A stretch of DNA of 64,000 nucleotides, from the NCBI GenBank assembly GCA_963989385.1, contig OZ022511.1, positions 6,758,001 to 6,822,000 on the forward strand. Reading direction: 5' to 3'. The stretch is from Ctena decussata (Eukaryota; Mollusca; Bivalvia; Lucinida; Lucinidae). The notes below the pieces were generated by a model. It searched no databases. It saw nothing but the letters and a program-made list of their open reading frames with translations, and was not told the DNA's origin. How positions within the stretch are numbered: position 1 is the first letter of the stretch; the number at the start of each line of letters is the position of its first letter. Shown here in pieces: positions 34,644 through 44,999 of this stretch. Position numbers and translations under genes: made by a program.

Positions 34644-35176
34644 TTGCTTGATAGAGAGGTGTCTAAAAAAGAGGAAAATCTGGAAGAACAAATCGCCCAG
34701 AATGAGTCTGATTTGCAAATAATTATTGATCGAGTCAGGGCAGTAACAATCAAAGCATTATTAAATGTACAAGAAATACCAGCAAAAGCCATAGTTGACA
34801 CTGGGGCAGAAGTAACCGTTCTCAGCGAGAGGTTATATGACATATTTCCAGAAAATATGAAACCAAAACTGCAGAAAGCTAAGCGTGGACTTGTGGTAGC
34901 TGAAGCTGGGCGAGAAATGAAAACTTGTGGTGTTATAGATGTTGAATTTAAGATTGGTGATAGTCACTTTACCTGGCCTGTCTATGTGGCTCCCATCAGA
35001 GATGAAATCTTATTAGGATGAGACCTGATTGATGAAATGGACATTACACTGAATACTAAACGTGGCTTGCAGGTTGGGAGCAGTGGGTAGAATGTGAAGT
35101 AATTCGTTCCCATGATAGTACAGCACAAGTAAAAGTTTCGAGAGCAGTCACCATACCGGCTCAATCAGAGTTTATT
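34644..35176 (+). pseudogene. pol: pol: retroviral-type aspartic protease
   Basis: Cleaves the gag-pol polyprotein. The catalytic triad region is AIVDTGAEVTVLSERLY and the C-terminal family motif PIRDEILLG is present, the latter followed at once by TGA (35,019-35,021) where the family has a residue before Asp. The frame upstream of the Leu at 34,644 is open to about 34,560 without an ATG, as expected for a pol product made by readthrough or frameshift. After the stop, the same frame continues with DLIDEMDITLNTKRG, then shifts near 35,075-35,090 into the next pol frame. Confidence 0.92.
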
Positions 35177-36643
35177 ATGAGAGGCAGATGCAATTCGGTT
35201 GCCGAAGATGAAAACAGGACTTACATATTTGAAGCTACCAATGAAACCAAGGATATGGTCATGATAGCAAGGAGTGTTATCAAGCCGGTGTCAAATAAAA
35301 TACCCGTGAAGATGATGAATCATAGCTCAGCACCCGTACGACTGAAGAAGGGATTTGTTTTGGGGACCTTACAGTCTGTTGGTAGTTTAATGCAAATGGG
35401 AACAATGTCCGACATTTCAGCACATGAAGAAGGAATTGGGATATGTAGGCTAAAATGTCATGAGGATGGGCATCAAAGAACAGTACAAGATGAAAAATAC
35501 ATGTATTCTCATTCTACAACAAGGAAACAATTGGAGTCTTTTGAAAATCAATTCTCTATCATTAATGAAATCCAAGAAGAATTTTCAACAGAAGTGTCAA
35601 AGGAGACAAAAAGGCATAAAATAAACTCGCAAAATGTCCCTAGTCATTTGAAGGACTTATATGAGAACAGTGTGGGCTCATTAAACCAACAGCAAAAGGT
35701 GAAACTGGCTGATTTATTGACAAAATATCAAGATGCATTTGCAAAGACCAATACAGAATTAGGGAAATGCTCCGTGTAAAAACACAGAATAGACACAGCA
35801 GAGGCTGCACCAGTAAGACAACCATTAAGGCGAACACCGCAAGGCTTTGAAGGAGAAGAAGAAAAGTACTTACAGGAACAGCTGGCATCTGGTGCAATAC
35901 AACCTTCCAATTCAGCCTGGAGTTCCCCCCTCGTGCTTGTTCGTAAGAAGACCGGGGATGTCAGAGTCTGCATAGACTACCGCAAATTAAATGAACGCAC
36001 TGTAAAAGATGCATATCCTCTCCCACGTATAGACATGTGTTTGTATTGTCTTGCGTCATCAAAAATTTACTCCACGATTGATCTACAAAGTGCACACATG
36101 CAACTTGAGTTGGCAGAAGAAGACAGAAATAAGACGGCTTTCATAACAAAGCACGGCCTCTATTAGTACTCTGTTATGCCAATTGGATTGTGTAATGCCC
36201 CGAGAACTTTCCAGCGTTGTATGGAACTAATTATGCGTGGTCTCCAGTGGGACATTTTGCTAGTGTACTTAGACGATATTATAGTAATAGCATCTAACTT
36301 CGATGAGCATATTGAGAGACTTGACGAAGTGTTCAGACGGCTTCTCAAAGCTGGCTTAAAAACGAAACCTTCAAAGTGTGAACTCTTTAGAACAGAAGTT
36401 TTGTTTCTAGGGCATGTGGTTAGCCAAGAAGGAATCAGACCTAATCCTAAAACCGTAGAGGCAGTAATGAAATGGAATGAGCCAAGAAGTGTAAAAGAAA
36501 TACAGAAATTGCTGGGCCTGTGTTCATATTATAGACAGTATATAGCCAATTTCAGCCACATTGCTTCACCAATGATACAGCTTACCAAGAAAATGTTAAG
36601 TTCTTCTGGGATGAGGCATGTCAAAATGCTTTTGAAACACTGA
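35177..36643 (+). pseudogene. pol: pol: linker and reverse transcriptase
   Basis: RNA-templated DNA synthesis domain. After a linker with the gypsy-type RLKKGFVLGTLQSV comes a TAA at 35,777. Then HRIDTAEAAPVRQPLRR and the RT core follow: LVLVRKKTGDVRVCIDYRKLN, YSTIDLQSAHMQL, MPIGLCNAPRTFQR, the catalytic box LVYLDDIIVIA near 36,270, FLGHVVSQEGIRPNP and GLCSYYRQYI. A TAG at 36,164-36,166 sits after KHGLY, where the family has Gln or Glu. The frame is lost at an A4 run (36,590-36,593). All these blocks are in one frame except for the stops, so the copy was intact until fairly recently. Confidence 0.95.
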
Positions 36644-37467
36644 GAGAGCGATTATGTACAGCCCCGGTGCATGCATATCCAAGGCCTGGATTGCGGTATA
36701 TTTTGGACTGCGATGCTTCTAACGTAGGAATTGGCTCGGTTCTTTCACAGAATCAGGATGGCAGGGAAAGAGTAATAGCCTATGCCTCAAAGAGATTAAA
36801 TGCACAACAAGAAAAGTACAGTGTTACTCGGAAAGAGTTACTGGCCGTTATTACCTTTGTAAACCATTTTCGTCACTATTTGCTTGGACAACAATTCCTT
36901 CTCAGAACTGACCATGGTTCGTTAAGGTGGCTGTTTGAGTTTAAGGATCCACGGGGACAAGTGGCTCGTTGGCTCGAAGTACTCGCACAATATGACTTTG
37001 TCATCCAACACAGAGCTGGTGCTAGGCATGGTAATGCCGACGGACTTTCCAGGAAAGACTATGAGGAAAGTAAATGTACTCATTCAGCTGAAGAAACTGA
37101 GAGATGTTCGGCATGTCACCAGAACAATAAGGACTGGCAGCAGTTCTTTGAAGAAGTTGACGATGTTGTTGACTTAGGTGTCACTGTGCCCAAGGCCAAA
37201 ATTATGCAGAAAAAGTTCTCGGAAGAAGAAAGCGAATGTCTCAGGGCTTTTACCCGGGGTCAGGTTAAGAAGGAAAAAGTTCGGATAGAAAGTACATCAC
37301 CTGTGAGTGATGCAGAAGGTTTAAATGACACTAAGATTAGCCCTGAAACAATGTTTGTCCCTAGCTATACCATAGAGGACATACAGAGATTGAAGAGCGA
37401 AGACATTGACTTAGAAATTCTTCATGCTTGGATGGATATGAAAGAACTACCATCACGAGAGGAGTAG
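36594..37467 (+). pseudogene. pol: pol: RNase H and linker to integrase
   Basis: Degrades the RNA strand of the RNA-DNA hybrid. The frame from about 36,600 begins FWDEACQNAFETL. RNase H follows with its acidic residues in ILDCDASNVGIGSVLSQ, YSVTRKELLAVI and LLRTDHGSLRWL, and the final Asp in HGNADGLSR. After that comes about 130 residues of charged linker with a CSACHQNNKDW motif. The frame ends at TAG 37,465, where loss of one G in GAGGAG(G)TAGCTC explains the break; the protein continues in the next frame. Confidence 0.93.
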
Positions 37468-38661
37468 CTCAATACAGTCCAGCTGTTAGGAAGTATTGGC
37501 TGAACTCAGAAAATATTATCAGGCGTAAAGGGATACTATATCAGAAAAGATGGACATATCACCCAGATAATAGGGTGACACTTCAACTTCTTGTGCCAAA
37601 AACCATAAGAAATGAAATTATCCGGAACAATCATGATATACTTCTTGCAGGCCATTTTGGAGTAAACAAGACTATACAGAGAATAAGGCAGAAATTTCTC
37701 TGGTACAGCATGGCCACTGATATTCGTTTACATGTAAGAAAATGCAATCAGTGTAATAGAGGAAAGAATCTTGCCAAGCGGCCTAAAGCAAAGTTAAAGA
37801 AATATTTAGTGGGATATCCGCTGGACAGAATAGGGATCGATGTCATGGGACCTCTTCCACTTTCGACACAGAAAAAACAAGTACATACTCGTCATAGGTG
37901 ACTATTTTACTCGTTGGATGGAAGCGTATGCCTTACCAAGTCAAAAAGCAGAACCTGTAGCTCACAAACTTGTTTTGGAGTTCATTTCCCGGTTCGGAAT
38001 TCCTCTTGAAATCCACTCAGACCAAGGAAGAAATTTTGAAAGCCAATTATTTAAGGAGGTATTGGAATTACTGCAAGTTAAGAAGACAAGGACTATTGCT
38101 TACAGACCCAGCTCAAATGGTTTAATCGAAAGGTTCAATGGAACACTTGGTCGCATGAAGAAATTTGTAAGTCGAAATCATCAAGACTGGGATAGGTATA
38201 TTGGACTGCTTTTAGCAGCTTACAGGGCAACTCCTCATCCAGCTACAGGGTACAGTCCCAACATGCACATCCTGTTTCCTTTCCCTAGAGCAGAGGATCC
38301 ATCTGACATTCACGAATATGTGGCAGAGTTAAGGAACAAGATGGAGGAATGCTTCCACATAATTCGTAAAAATCTAAATGCAGCGGCTGAAAGACAATCC
38401 CGAGATCACGACAGTAGAACCGTAGAGTATGGCTATGAAATTGGGGATATGGTGTATAAGAAAGAAGCTGCTGGGAAAAAACTGGATGTAATATACTCAG
38501 GACCTTTTCTGATTACCAAGTGCTGCAGTGCATCAGTCTATGAGATTCAAGGGAAAAAGACTAAGTTGGTAGTCCACCATGACAGATTAAAGAAATATGA
38601 AAGTGAAACTGTTCCAAAGTGGATTGTCAAGTTGCAGAAACAGATACAAAATAAATCATAA
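37468..38661 (+). pseudogene. pol: pol: integrase with GPF module
   Basis: Inserts the cDNA into the host chromosome. The N-terminal HHCC zinc domain is visible (NNHDILLAGHFGV ... VRKCNQCNR). The DDE core has Asp in RIGIDVMGPLP, Asp in EIHSDQGRNF and Glu in SNGLIERFNGTL. The frame shifts at an A6 run (37,872-37,877) between the first and second catalytic residues. The C-terminus has the Ty3/gypsy GPY/F-type motif (VIYSGPFLITK) and VVHHDRLKKYE. No chromodomain follows. It ends at TAA 38,659-38,661. Confidence 0.95.
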
Positions 38662-38799
38662 TGTTACTCTTCTTCTGATATTGTAAAACTAATGCCATCC
38701 CATTGGTCCCACTTTGCATAAATGGAAAATAGGTGAACATTAGAAAGAAAGTCAATGCAATTTCATTCATAAAAGTCTCAGAATGACAAGCTCTCCTAC

Positions 38800-38822
38800 A
38801 ATGTTGGTCTTGTTATTTCAGA
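38800..38822 (+). promoter_or_regulatory. Strong splice acceptor before accessory ORF
   Basis: TTGGTCTTGTTATTTCAG ends at 38,821, and the exon would start with A then the ORF's ATG at 38,823. The pyrimidine-rich tract and CAG are textbook, suggesting a spliced subgenomic mRNA. Confidence 0.6.
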
Positions 38823-39494
38823 ATGGGCAAACTCCAAAGGCAACATATCTGTCTGGTGTGCCAGTTCTTGGGCTTTATAGATGCTGTCTATCTTCATATC
38901 TTCGAGGCTCATTTGAAGCTAAATCCGCCTATGCAATGTGGCTGTGGAATTGTGAGGGCGACCGAGAAGGGGATGCAGCGGCATCAGAACAACAGTACAT
39001 GCCATGGTCCTTTTTTGATGGCAAATCATGGAGTGGTAGTAGAAGATTATATGAGGCCTGCTTCTCAGATGGAAGTACAAAAGTTCTCAAAAGGAAAGGC
39101 CAAAGCTGTTGATTATCTAGAAATGAGGCCAGATGTTCTAGACTTTAATGATTGGATGCTTTTGAACGACTCCCCAAAGTTAACTTCTGAACAAAGTTGC
39201 CAGACAGAGCACCTTGAAGATGAAGCCACACTACTGGAATCCTTGACCCAAGGAAATAAGAAGTTAAAAGATGAAGTTCAGACCTTAAAGAGAATCAATG
39301 AAAGTCTGTCGAACGAGTTAATGGTACCGGACATGGGCATGCCGAACGAGTCGGCATTATATGGGTTCGAAGATTGCCGGAGACAGTGCCAGGATGAAAT
39401 GCCATCAGGTCCTCCACTGTTTCCTGAACCACCAAAGAAGGTACAGAGTCAGGTGACCGTGCCAGAAAGAAACACCACCGTAAGCAGAAATTAG
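38823..39494 (+). CDS. Accessory ORF: two Zn-finger-like motifs plus leucine zipper
   Basis: 223 residues, uninterrupted in an element whose gag-pol is broken. It starts at an ATG with A at -3 and G at +4, one base after the splice acceptor. Finger 1: C10, C13, H25, H30 (CLVCQFLGF ... HIFEAH), C2H2-like. Finger 2: C39/C41, H54, C60/H61 (CGCGIVRATEKGMQRH). An acidic middle is followed by a leucine zipper at L141, L148, L155 and L162 (LTQGNKKLKDEVQTLKRINE). There is no signal peptide or transmembrane segment, so it is not an envelope. After the stop, another frame carries a basic stretch (RARKKHHRKQK) and a short coiled segment ending at 39,562, so the original protein may have been about 20 residues longer with a nuclear-signal-like tail. 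A DNA- or RNA-binding regulator made from spliced mRNA is the inference; no known family is recognised. Confidence 0.7.
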   Translation: MGKLQRQHICLVCQFLGFIDAVYLHIFEAHLKLNPPMQCGCGIVRATEKGMQRHQNNSTCHGPFLMANHGVVVEDYMRPASQMEVQKFSKGKAKAVDYLEMRPDVLDFNDWMLLNDSPKLTSEQSCQTEHLEDEATLLESLTQGNKKLKDEVQTLKRINESLSNELMVPDMGMPNESALYGFEDCRRQCQDEMPSGPPLFPEPPKKVQSQVTVPERNTTVSRN

Positions 39495-39562
39495 AAGCTC
39501 TGGAAAAGATCAATGGAAGATGCAAAGACCAGCTACAACAAAAGACACAAAAGATAAGATAG

Positions 39563-41978
39563 TTAGTTACAGGTATTTTAGAAAATTAGTTTTGGAAAAT
39601 TTATTTAATTAATTTGGTAACATGTCAATATTTCCATTATTGTAAACAAACAACCAAATTTTATTTCATTTTTATTTAAAAAATCAATAAATAAAAAAAT
39701 ATCTGATAAGTTCCTTTTCTGATGTTTAAGTTTATTCGAAATCTTCACTAAAATTTGTTTATTTAAAAAAAAAAAACATGTTTCAAAAAGTTTCGCTCAC
39801 GCTGGGTGTGATCTGGTATGCTCCTGTCTGTGTACTAAAAGCATTTTGGTACTTCTGGTGCTGTATAACAGGTTTTATTTGCTATAGTCATATTTTATAA
39901 AATGCTGTGAGATGCAAATCATAATTTCAAAATCATTTTAAAGTTACAAAGGCATACACATGTTCACGAGTGTGGTTTCATACAATATATTTTCTGATAC
40001 TACTGGCCAATCAGGGTTGACAATTACGAAATGTTCCCAGTTTTACGGTATTCTTCATATTTATTTTTCTATAGTTTGTATATAATTATGTTCTGATATG
40101 CTGAAAGGAAAACTGATGCATACGCAGTGGAGGATCTTGCAGAACACTAATATGTGTCATATTTTGGTTTTGCATTTTGGTTAATGCAAAATGTTGTTAT
40201 GCATTTTTGGGGATAAGTCATGGTGATTTACACCCGTTGTTAAAGATGTCTGCTGTCTGGAAATAGAGGTAAAAACCTTGTTTTCTAGAAGTGGATTGTT
40301 GTGACTGTATAGAGTATAGCTCTATACGAGCCATTCTGGTGTAAGAATGGTGTTTCTAGTTTCATTTTGTTCTTTTGTGTGTATAGATGTATATCATTCT
40401 ATACCTTGTGACTTGTAAGTTTTGAACATGTACAGATTTTAAGATCTGTATGCAGATGACAATTGTGTATACAAGATCCAAAACAGCTATGCATCATACA
40501 TTTCCTCAAGTTTGATAATCCTACTGCTGTTGTTATTGGGAAATGTATTGAACAAGTGTTTTTTCTTGAAGTTCTAACATTACCAACAGCATTTAAGTAA
40601 GGGAAGACAGAGTGACTGAAACTAGACATGCAGAGGATTGACTACAATAAGGTGTCTCCGGGTGCCATGTTTTTCCCTATAATCCTATATTTGTCCTATA
40701 GTTGGGGGACGGGGGACCCTGAGTTTGACCCGTATGTGAGAGTTTGTGAGTGATGAGTGGATGTGTCCTAAAAATCCTATAGCCCTACTGACTTGTCACC
40801 TGGGAGACTTGAATCAGACTTCCTCTGCATTTGCAGTCTATTGTGGACATTTGCACTTTTGTCTGGACTGGAAGTTAAATATTTTCCTGTAACAACAGCA
40901 ACTGGATGTGTTAAAATACATGTAAATGTGTTTTAGTTTAGTTAAGATGTGTAAACAAGTCAGTTTATTCAGTAAACTGTTTCGATTATAAAAAATTTTG
41001 TTTAATGGACATATTTGAGATTTAAAAAAAAAAATGGTATTAGTTTTAAATTCAGGTTTTGTTTATGATTAAATACATTTGGTTAGTAAAATCTAATATT
41101 ATTTCTTAAAAAGGAACAGTATGAAAATTTAAAGCTTTGGTATTATGTTTTAAATTCCAAATATAGGTTTTAACATATTTCAGTAATATGATTAAATTTT
41201 ACCAAAGTTACTAAAATATATCTAGTAAAGAAAGTATCAATATTTTTGTCCATATATTGTATATAGTTTTATATCTTATCATTGTTTTTTTTTAACAGAG
41301 AGTATTTTTATATCAGCTTTAGAACAACATTACCTTTTATTAAGTATCATATTTGTACATGTACATGAAGGCTAGGACTTGTCTGAAGCCGTCTGTGTAT
41401 CAGAATTTCATACAGTTCATGTGATTTTCTGGTTACCAGGTTTTAGTACTTTCAAACACTTCAGGCATTTTCTCTGTTTTCCACCAGACAAGTGTTCGAT
41501 TTAATCAGTATTGATATGTATTCCACTTAGAGTGCATATTTTGTATACTTCTTTACTTTTTCATACAGAATTTACATCATGCATTCGTCCAACACTTCTT
41601 ATTTGTATTTTGCAGAACGTTGAATAATTCTAGTCATTTGTTTTCTTAAAAAAAACAAAAAAAAAAAACATTCCGTCTAAGATGCTCAGAAATATTTTCA
41701 TCATTCTCAAAATTGAAAATCATGTAGATTTTCATTCCATTTCATTATTTTCTTATTATAGGTGAATATTTGACATCTGTCTATAAATCATTTCATTACA
41801 TACTCTATCTCTCACGAAGTTTTTGATTCATTAAGTCCCAAGTGCCAATCATATCTGTTGTTTTATATTTTTGCATTTCTTATATCGTTTGACAATTTGA
41901 TATTATAGTCATTGACAAAGATGATCACAAAATGAGCATAAAAATACAGTATTTGAATAAATGTCTGAATGTGATTTC
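39563..41978 (+). other. Long non-coding 3' region inside the retrotransposon
   Basis: 2.4 kb of AT-rich DNA between the accessory ORF and the polypurine tract, with no domain in any frame on either strand. The 76-codon antisense frame at 40,399-40,629 is not supported. It is unusual for a Ty3/gypsy element, where this space is normally short or holds env. Confidence 0.7.
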
Positions 41979-41997
41979 GAGGACGAAATCGAGAAAA
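41979..41997 (+). promoter_or_regulatory. Polypurine tract candidate
   Basis: GAGGACGAAATCGAGAAAA immediately precedes TGC, a plausible U3 start. The preceding GATTTCG and CGAAATC form a 7-bp stem. Confidence 0.6.
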
Positions 41998-44084
41998 TGC
42001 TATTTCTTATAAATGCAATATTGTGATCATTGTTTGTCTAGTATGTTTTGTATATGCTTATGTTTTTGTATATAAGATTATCTCCCTTGTTGCACAAGAG
42101 TCAGTGATCTCTTATAAATTCATTAATCCAGCAAAGGAAGTTTTTAAATAATGAGGTTCTGTTGGGAATCCTGTTTTTAGGCATTAAGGTTGTAAGATAT
42201 TGAGAAAGAAAGACTGAGACTGGAGTTTTGCATGTCTCCAATATTTCAAATGTTTGGGCTCATGACCTACTAATAAGCAATTTTGCTGTAAACATTCTAT
42301 TTCAGTAAATACTAAATGTCATGCCATGCAACTTGCCAGATAAATGGTGGTCCAGGAGAAAATTAACTTAGTTTTATAATTTTGATGAGAAGTGTTTGTT
42401 TTCATTAATATTAAGCAATTTAGTTTTGTTAAGTGGTGCCAATGTTTCAGAGCAGCCATTTTGAATAAATGATGTAATCCTGCATAAGTAATTAGGTCAA
42501 ACTGTTTTGTTTTTGATGAAATTCTCTACTACTGGAATTTTTTCAGAATTTTCATATATTTTGATAAAGCTAGTGAATGAGTTTTTATCATATGGGTTAT
42601 GTTTCAAATTATGAATAATTCGTTTTTTAGAATTTAATGTTTTCAGGGTAATTTGGACCAATGAGAAAACAGTATATGTATTTTCCCTTGAAATTTTATT
42701 AATTTCCTATGTTGGAATAGTCCATTATTTGGGGGGGGGGGGGTTTGGACTCTACCATTAATATGCATAAAAGAGCCTGCTGACCCAGCTGAATTCAGAT
42801 TTGAGCTGTGAGATCTACAGCAAGAGCAAAAACTTAGAAATACTGAGGGGTTAATTTTTCACAAAGAAAAATAACTTTGTTTTAAATAAAGAATAATAAC
42901 TTAGTTTTGGGAAAAGAATTAGGTAAGAAGATTGTTCTGAGTCGTTTGAATAGTTATTTAGTTTATATTTAGTTTTGGTTTTGCTGAGTATTTTCAATAA
43001 AGAATTTAAGTGAATATATTTTTCATGTCAGGCAGGGAGATTCCCTAAGAATGGATGAATGATCTAATTCACCTGACAATGGAATAACTGTGAGCAGAAA
43101 CTTTTTAAAGTTTGCACAAAGAAAATAGATATTAGCCATCAGAATAATTTGAATTTTTTTTGAGATATTATAAAATAAACAGATTTTCAGTTTTCTTGCT
43201 GTCATATATGAAGGGAGTGATACTTCCTAGAATGCAAGATTCCCATTTGGCAGTTAAGGCTACTGAACTGAATAATTTTGGGGTGAAACTTTATTTCTGA
43301 GACTCAGACAATTAAATATTGTGATTTCAAATTCCTTTTTATTGAATTTACATGATGATGCTTTCAGCTCATGAAGGGAGAGGTTCTCCCAAAAGTAATG
43401 TGTTGTAATGTGAGCATTGTAATGTAAATTTCAACATCATTTAATTCTATCAGTGAAAATTTAGTGCACCTTTTTGTCTTTTGTCACTGCACTATGAAAG
43501 GAGAGATCTTCCTTGAAGCATGCGATAGCAGTGCGTAGTGACAGGGGATACAAAGTCTGCAATTGAGTTTTTGGTTATTATCAAAAACTAAAAGATACCA
43601 TGAAATTCAAAGCAAACAAAGAACATCCAGATCCCCTGACTTTCTTTCTAACTTTGTATAACTCTCCAAAACCTGATTTCATTAATCATAAGCTATATAT
43701 ATGAAATTTTAAATCTCTCCCTCATTTTAAGGTCCATATTGTCCTACAATATAAGGCTGGCATTAGTTAGATTTTTGTATACTTTGTGTTTTATATTCAT
43801 TTAGTTAGCTTTTTGGCTTAATTAGACATATGCTTTGTAGATTATATATTCTTTAGAATTAGATAAAAATAACTGCAAACCACTCTTCGTCGTCATTTCT
43901 TTTACCAAAGTACCAAGGTTTGACTTATACCTTGAGGTGTTACAAAAAAGATTATCCGTTTGCCTGATTGTACGGTTAAACAATCGGTGGTGTCATCATG
44001 ACAGATATTTTTCCGTATTGTAAAATAAGGTATTGTAGTCACCAGGCCTGCAGACCTGTTTAAATCTGAGACTCACCTCCCACA
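41991..44084 (+). repeat. 3' LTR
   Basis: Aligned along its length with the 5' LTR. Differences include a G-run (42,731-42,743) replacing TTTGTTTG-type sequence, the 7-bp indel at the initiator, and an extra 16 bp near the 5' end (TATTTCTTATAAATGC). Ends CTCCCACA, followed by target copy ACTT. Confidence 0.93.
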
Positions 44085-44591
44085 ACTTATTGACATAAAA
44101 AAAGCATTTGACCATTATATGGAAAGAATACACGACAACAGTCTCATGAATGTGTGTCAGGTTCATGCGATGTGGAAAGAACACATGTGGTGGTGTCAGG
44201 TTGCCCCCCCCACACACACACACACAGAAGCCTTAGTGACAGTGATGGTTATGATTATAACAGATCTGGGGCCTATGATGGAGATGATAATGTCAGAGCT
44301 GTTTCTAATGATGAAAATGAAGGTCCTGATGCCCGGATTGGGAACAATAATGATAGGCGAGGTGAAAATGATGGAAATGAAGGGGACTACGACAGTGTTG
44401 GCGATGATGATGATGATGAAAATGGCAGTTGCGACGATGAGGACGCATTTGAAGGGTGTCGCCATCGTTTCTACAACCCATGCGTTACTGCTAACAGGCA
44501 GTCTTGGCTAGGAAATGGTATATCTGCCCATAATAGAAACTCTGAGCTTCGAAAAGTAAGATATAGAAATATTTTGGCAGATGCTCGATAG
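44085..44591 (+). pseudogene. Reading frame interrupted by the LTR element, 3' piece, with acidic repeat region
   Basis: The frame from 29,682 resumes as IDIKKAFDHYMERIHDN and NVCQVHAMWKEHMWWCQV up to a CA repeat (44,208-44,226). After the repeat a second frame (to TAG at 44,589) is strongly acidic (DSVGDDDDDENGSCDDEDAF) and then contains FYNPCVTANRQSWLGNG. A frame slip in the CA repeat could join them. No family is recognised. The acidic stretch may simply be a GAT-rich low-complexity region. Confidence 0.4.
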
Positions 44592-44802
44592 TAAGCAAGC
44601 ATGGAAACATCCTTATTATCTTAGTAGGAAAGCAAGACTGTTTAACCGAAAGATGAATCGATTGTATGGACAGTGCATGAAATAATGTCAAGATCCCTGT
44701 TTCCTATTCCACCAGGAAGACCATATATGGGCAATAAATTATATTGTAACTTTCGTTAGATTGTTATACTCTGTGGAATCAGCATTAATGATCCATAATG
44801 TG

Positions 44803-44986
44803 GAGGAGCCCCAGTGCCTCAGCAGGCCTGCTGATCCCACCGTCCCAAGTTGGAGTCCCACTCGAGGCGGCAATCCATTCAACCATAAACTGGGTTCCGG
44901 TGCACAAAGCTTTTCATTATCACCTTCCCATCGTCCCATTATAACTGAAATACTTTCGAAAGGATTTAAAATCGAGCCATCCATCC
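44803..44986 (+). mobile_element. tRNA-derived SINE (first family)
   Basis: A degenerate head (GAGCCCCAGTGCCTCAGCAGG, GTTGGAGTCCCACTCGAGGC) is followed by the family body (TTTTCATTATCACCTTCCCA, AAAATCGAGCCATCCATCC). Confidence 0.75.
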
Positions 44987-44999
44987 AACTATTGAAATG

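Larger units (their letters stand above)
29811..44084 (+). mobile_element. Ty3/gypsy LTR retrotransposon, 14.3 kb
   Basis: A complete but decayed element. It has two direct LTRs of about 2.1 kb, a tRNA-Leu-like primer site, gag, then protease, reverse transcriptase, RNase H and integrase in the Ty3/gypsy order, then a purine-rich tract before the 3' LTR. ACTT flanks it (29,807-29,810; 44,085-44,088). By hand count the LTRs differ at about 55 positions (roughly 97% identical). Gag-pol has at least four frameshifts and three in-frame stops. It is larger than typical members for two reasons: the long LTRs, and about 3.3 kb between integrase and the 3' LTR holding an accessory ORF and non-coding DNA. 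The clade is not resolved. No envelope-like ORF is seen. Confidence 0.95.

Noticed and set aside
38662..38799. Chromodomain after integrase
   Set aside because: The integrase frame ends at 38,661 soon after the GPF and HHDRLKKY motifs; no chromodomain residues follow in any frame.
38783..39112. 109-codon frame overlapping the accessory ORF
   Set aside because: It begins before the splice acceptor, ends early and lacks the Cys/His and heptad patterns of the overlapping frame.
38823..39494. Envelope gene
   Set aside because: No signal peptide, transmembrane segment, glycosylation-rich ectodomain or furin-like site; Cys/His and zipper motifs point elsewhere.
44196..44465. Antisense hydrophobic frame rich in Ile
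   Set aside because: It is the complement of GAT-rich DNA coding for acidic residues on plus; low-complexity shadow.
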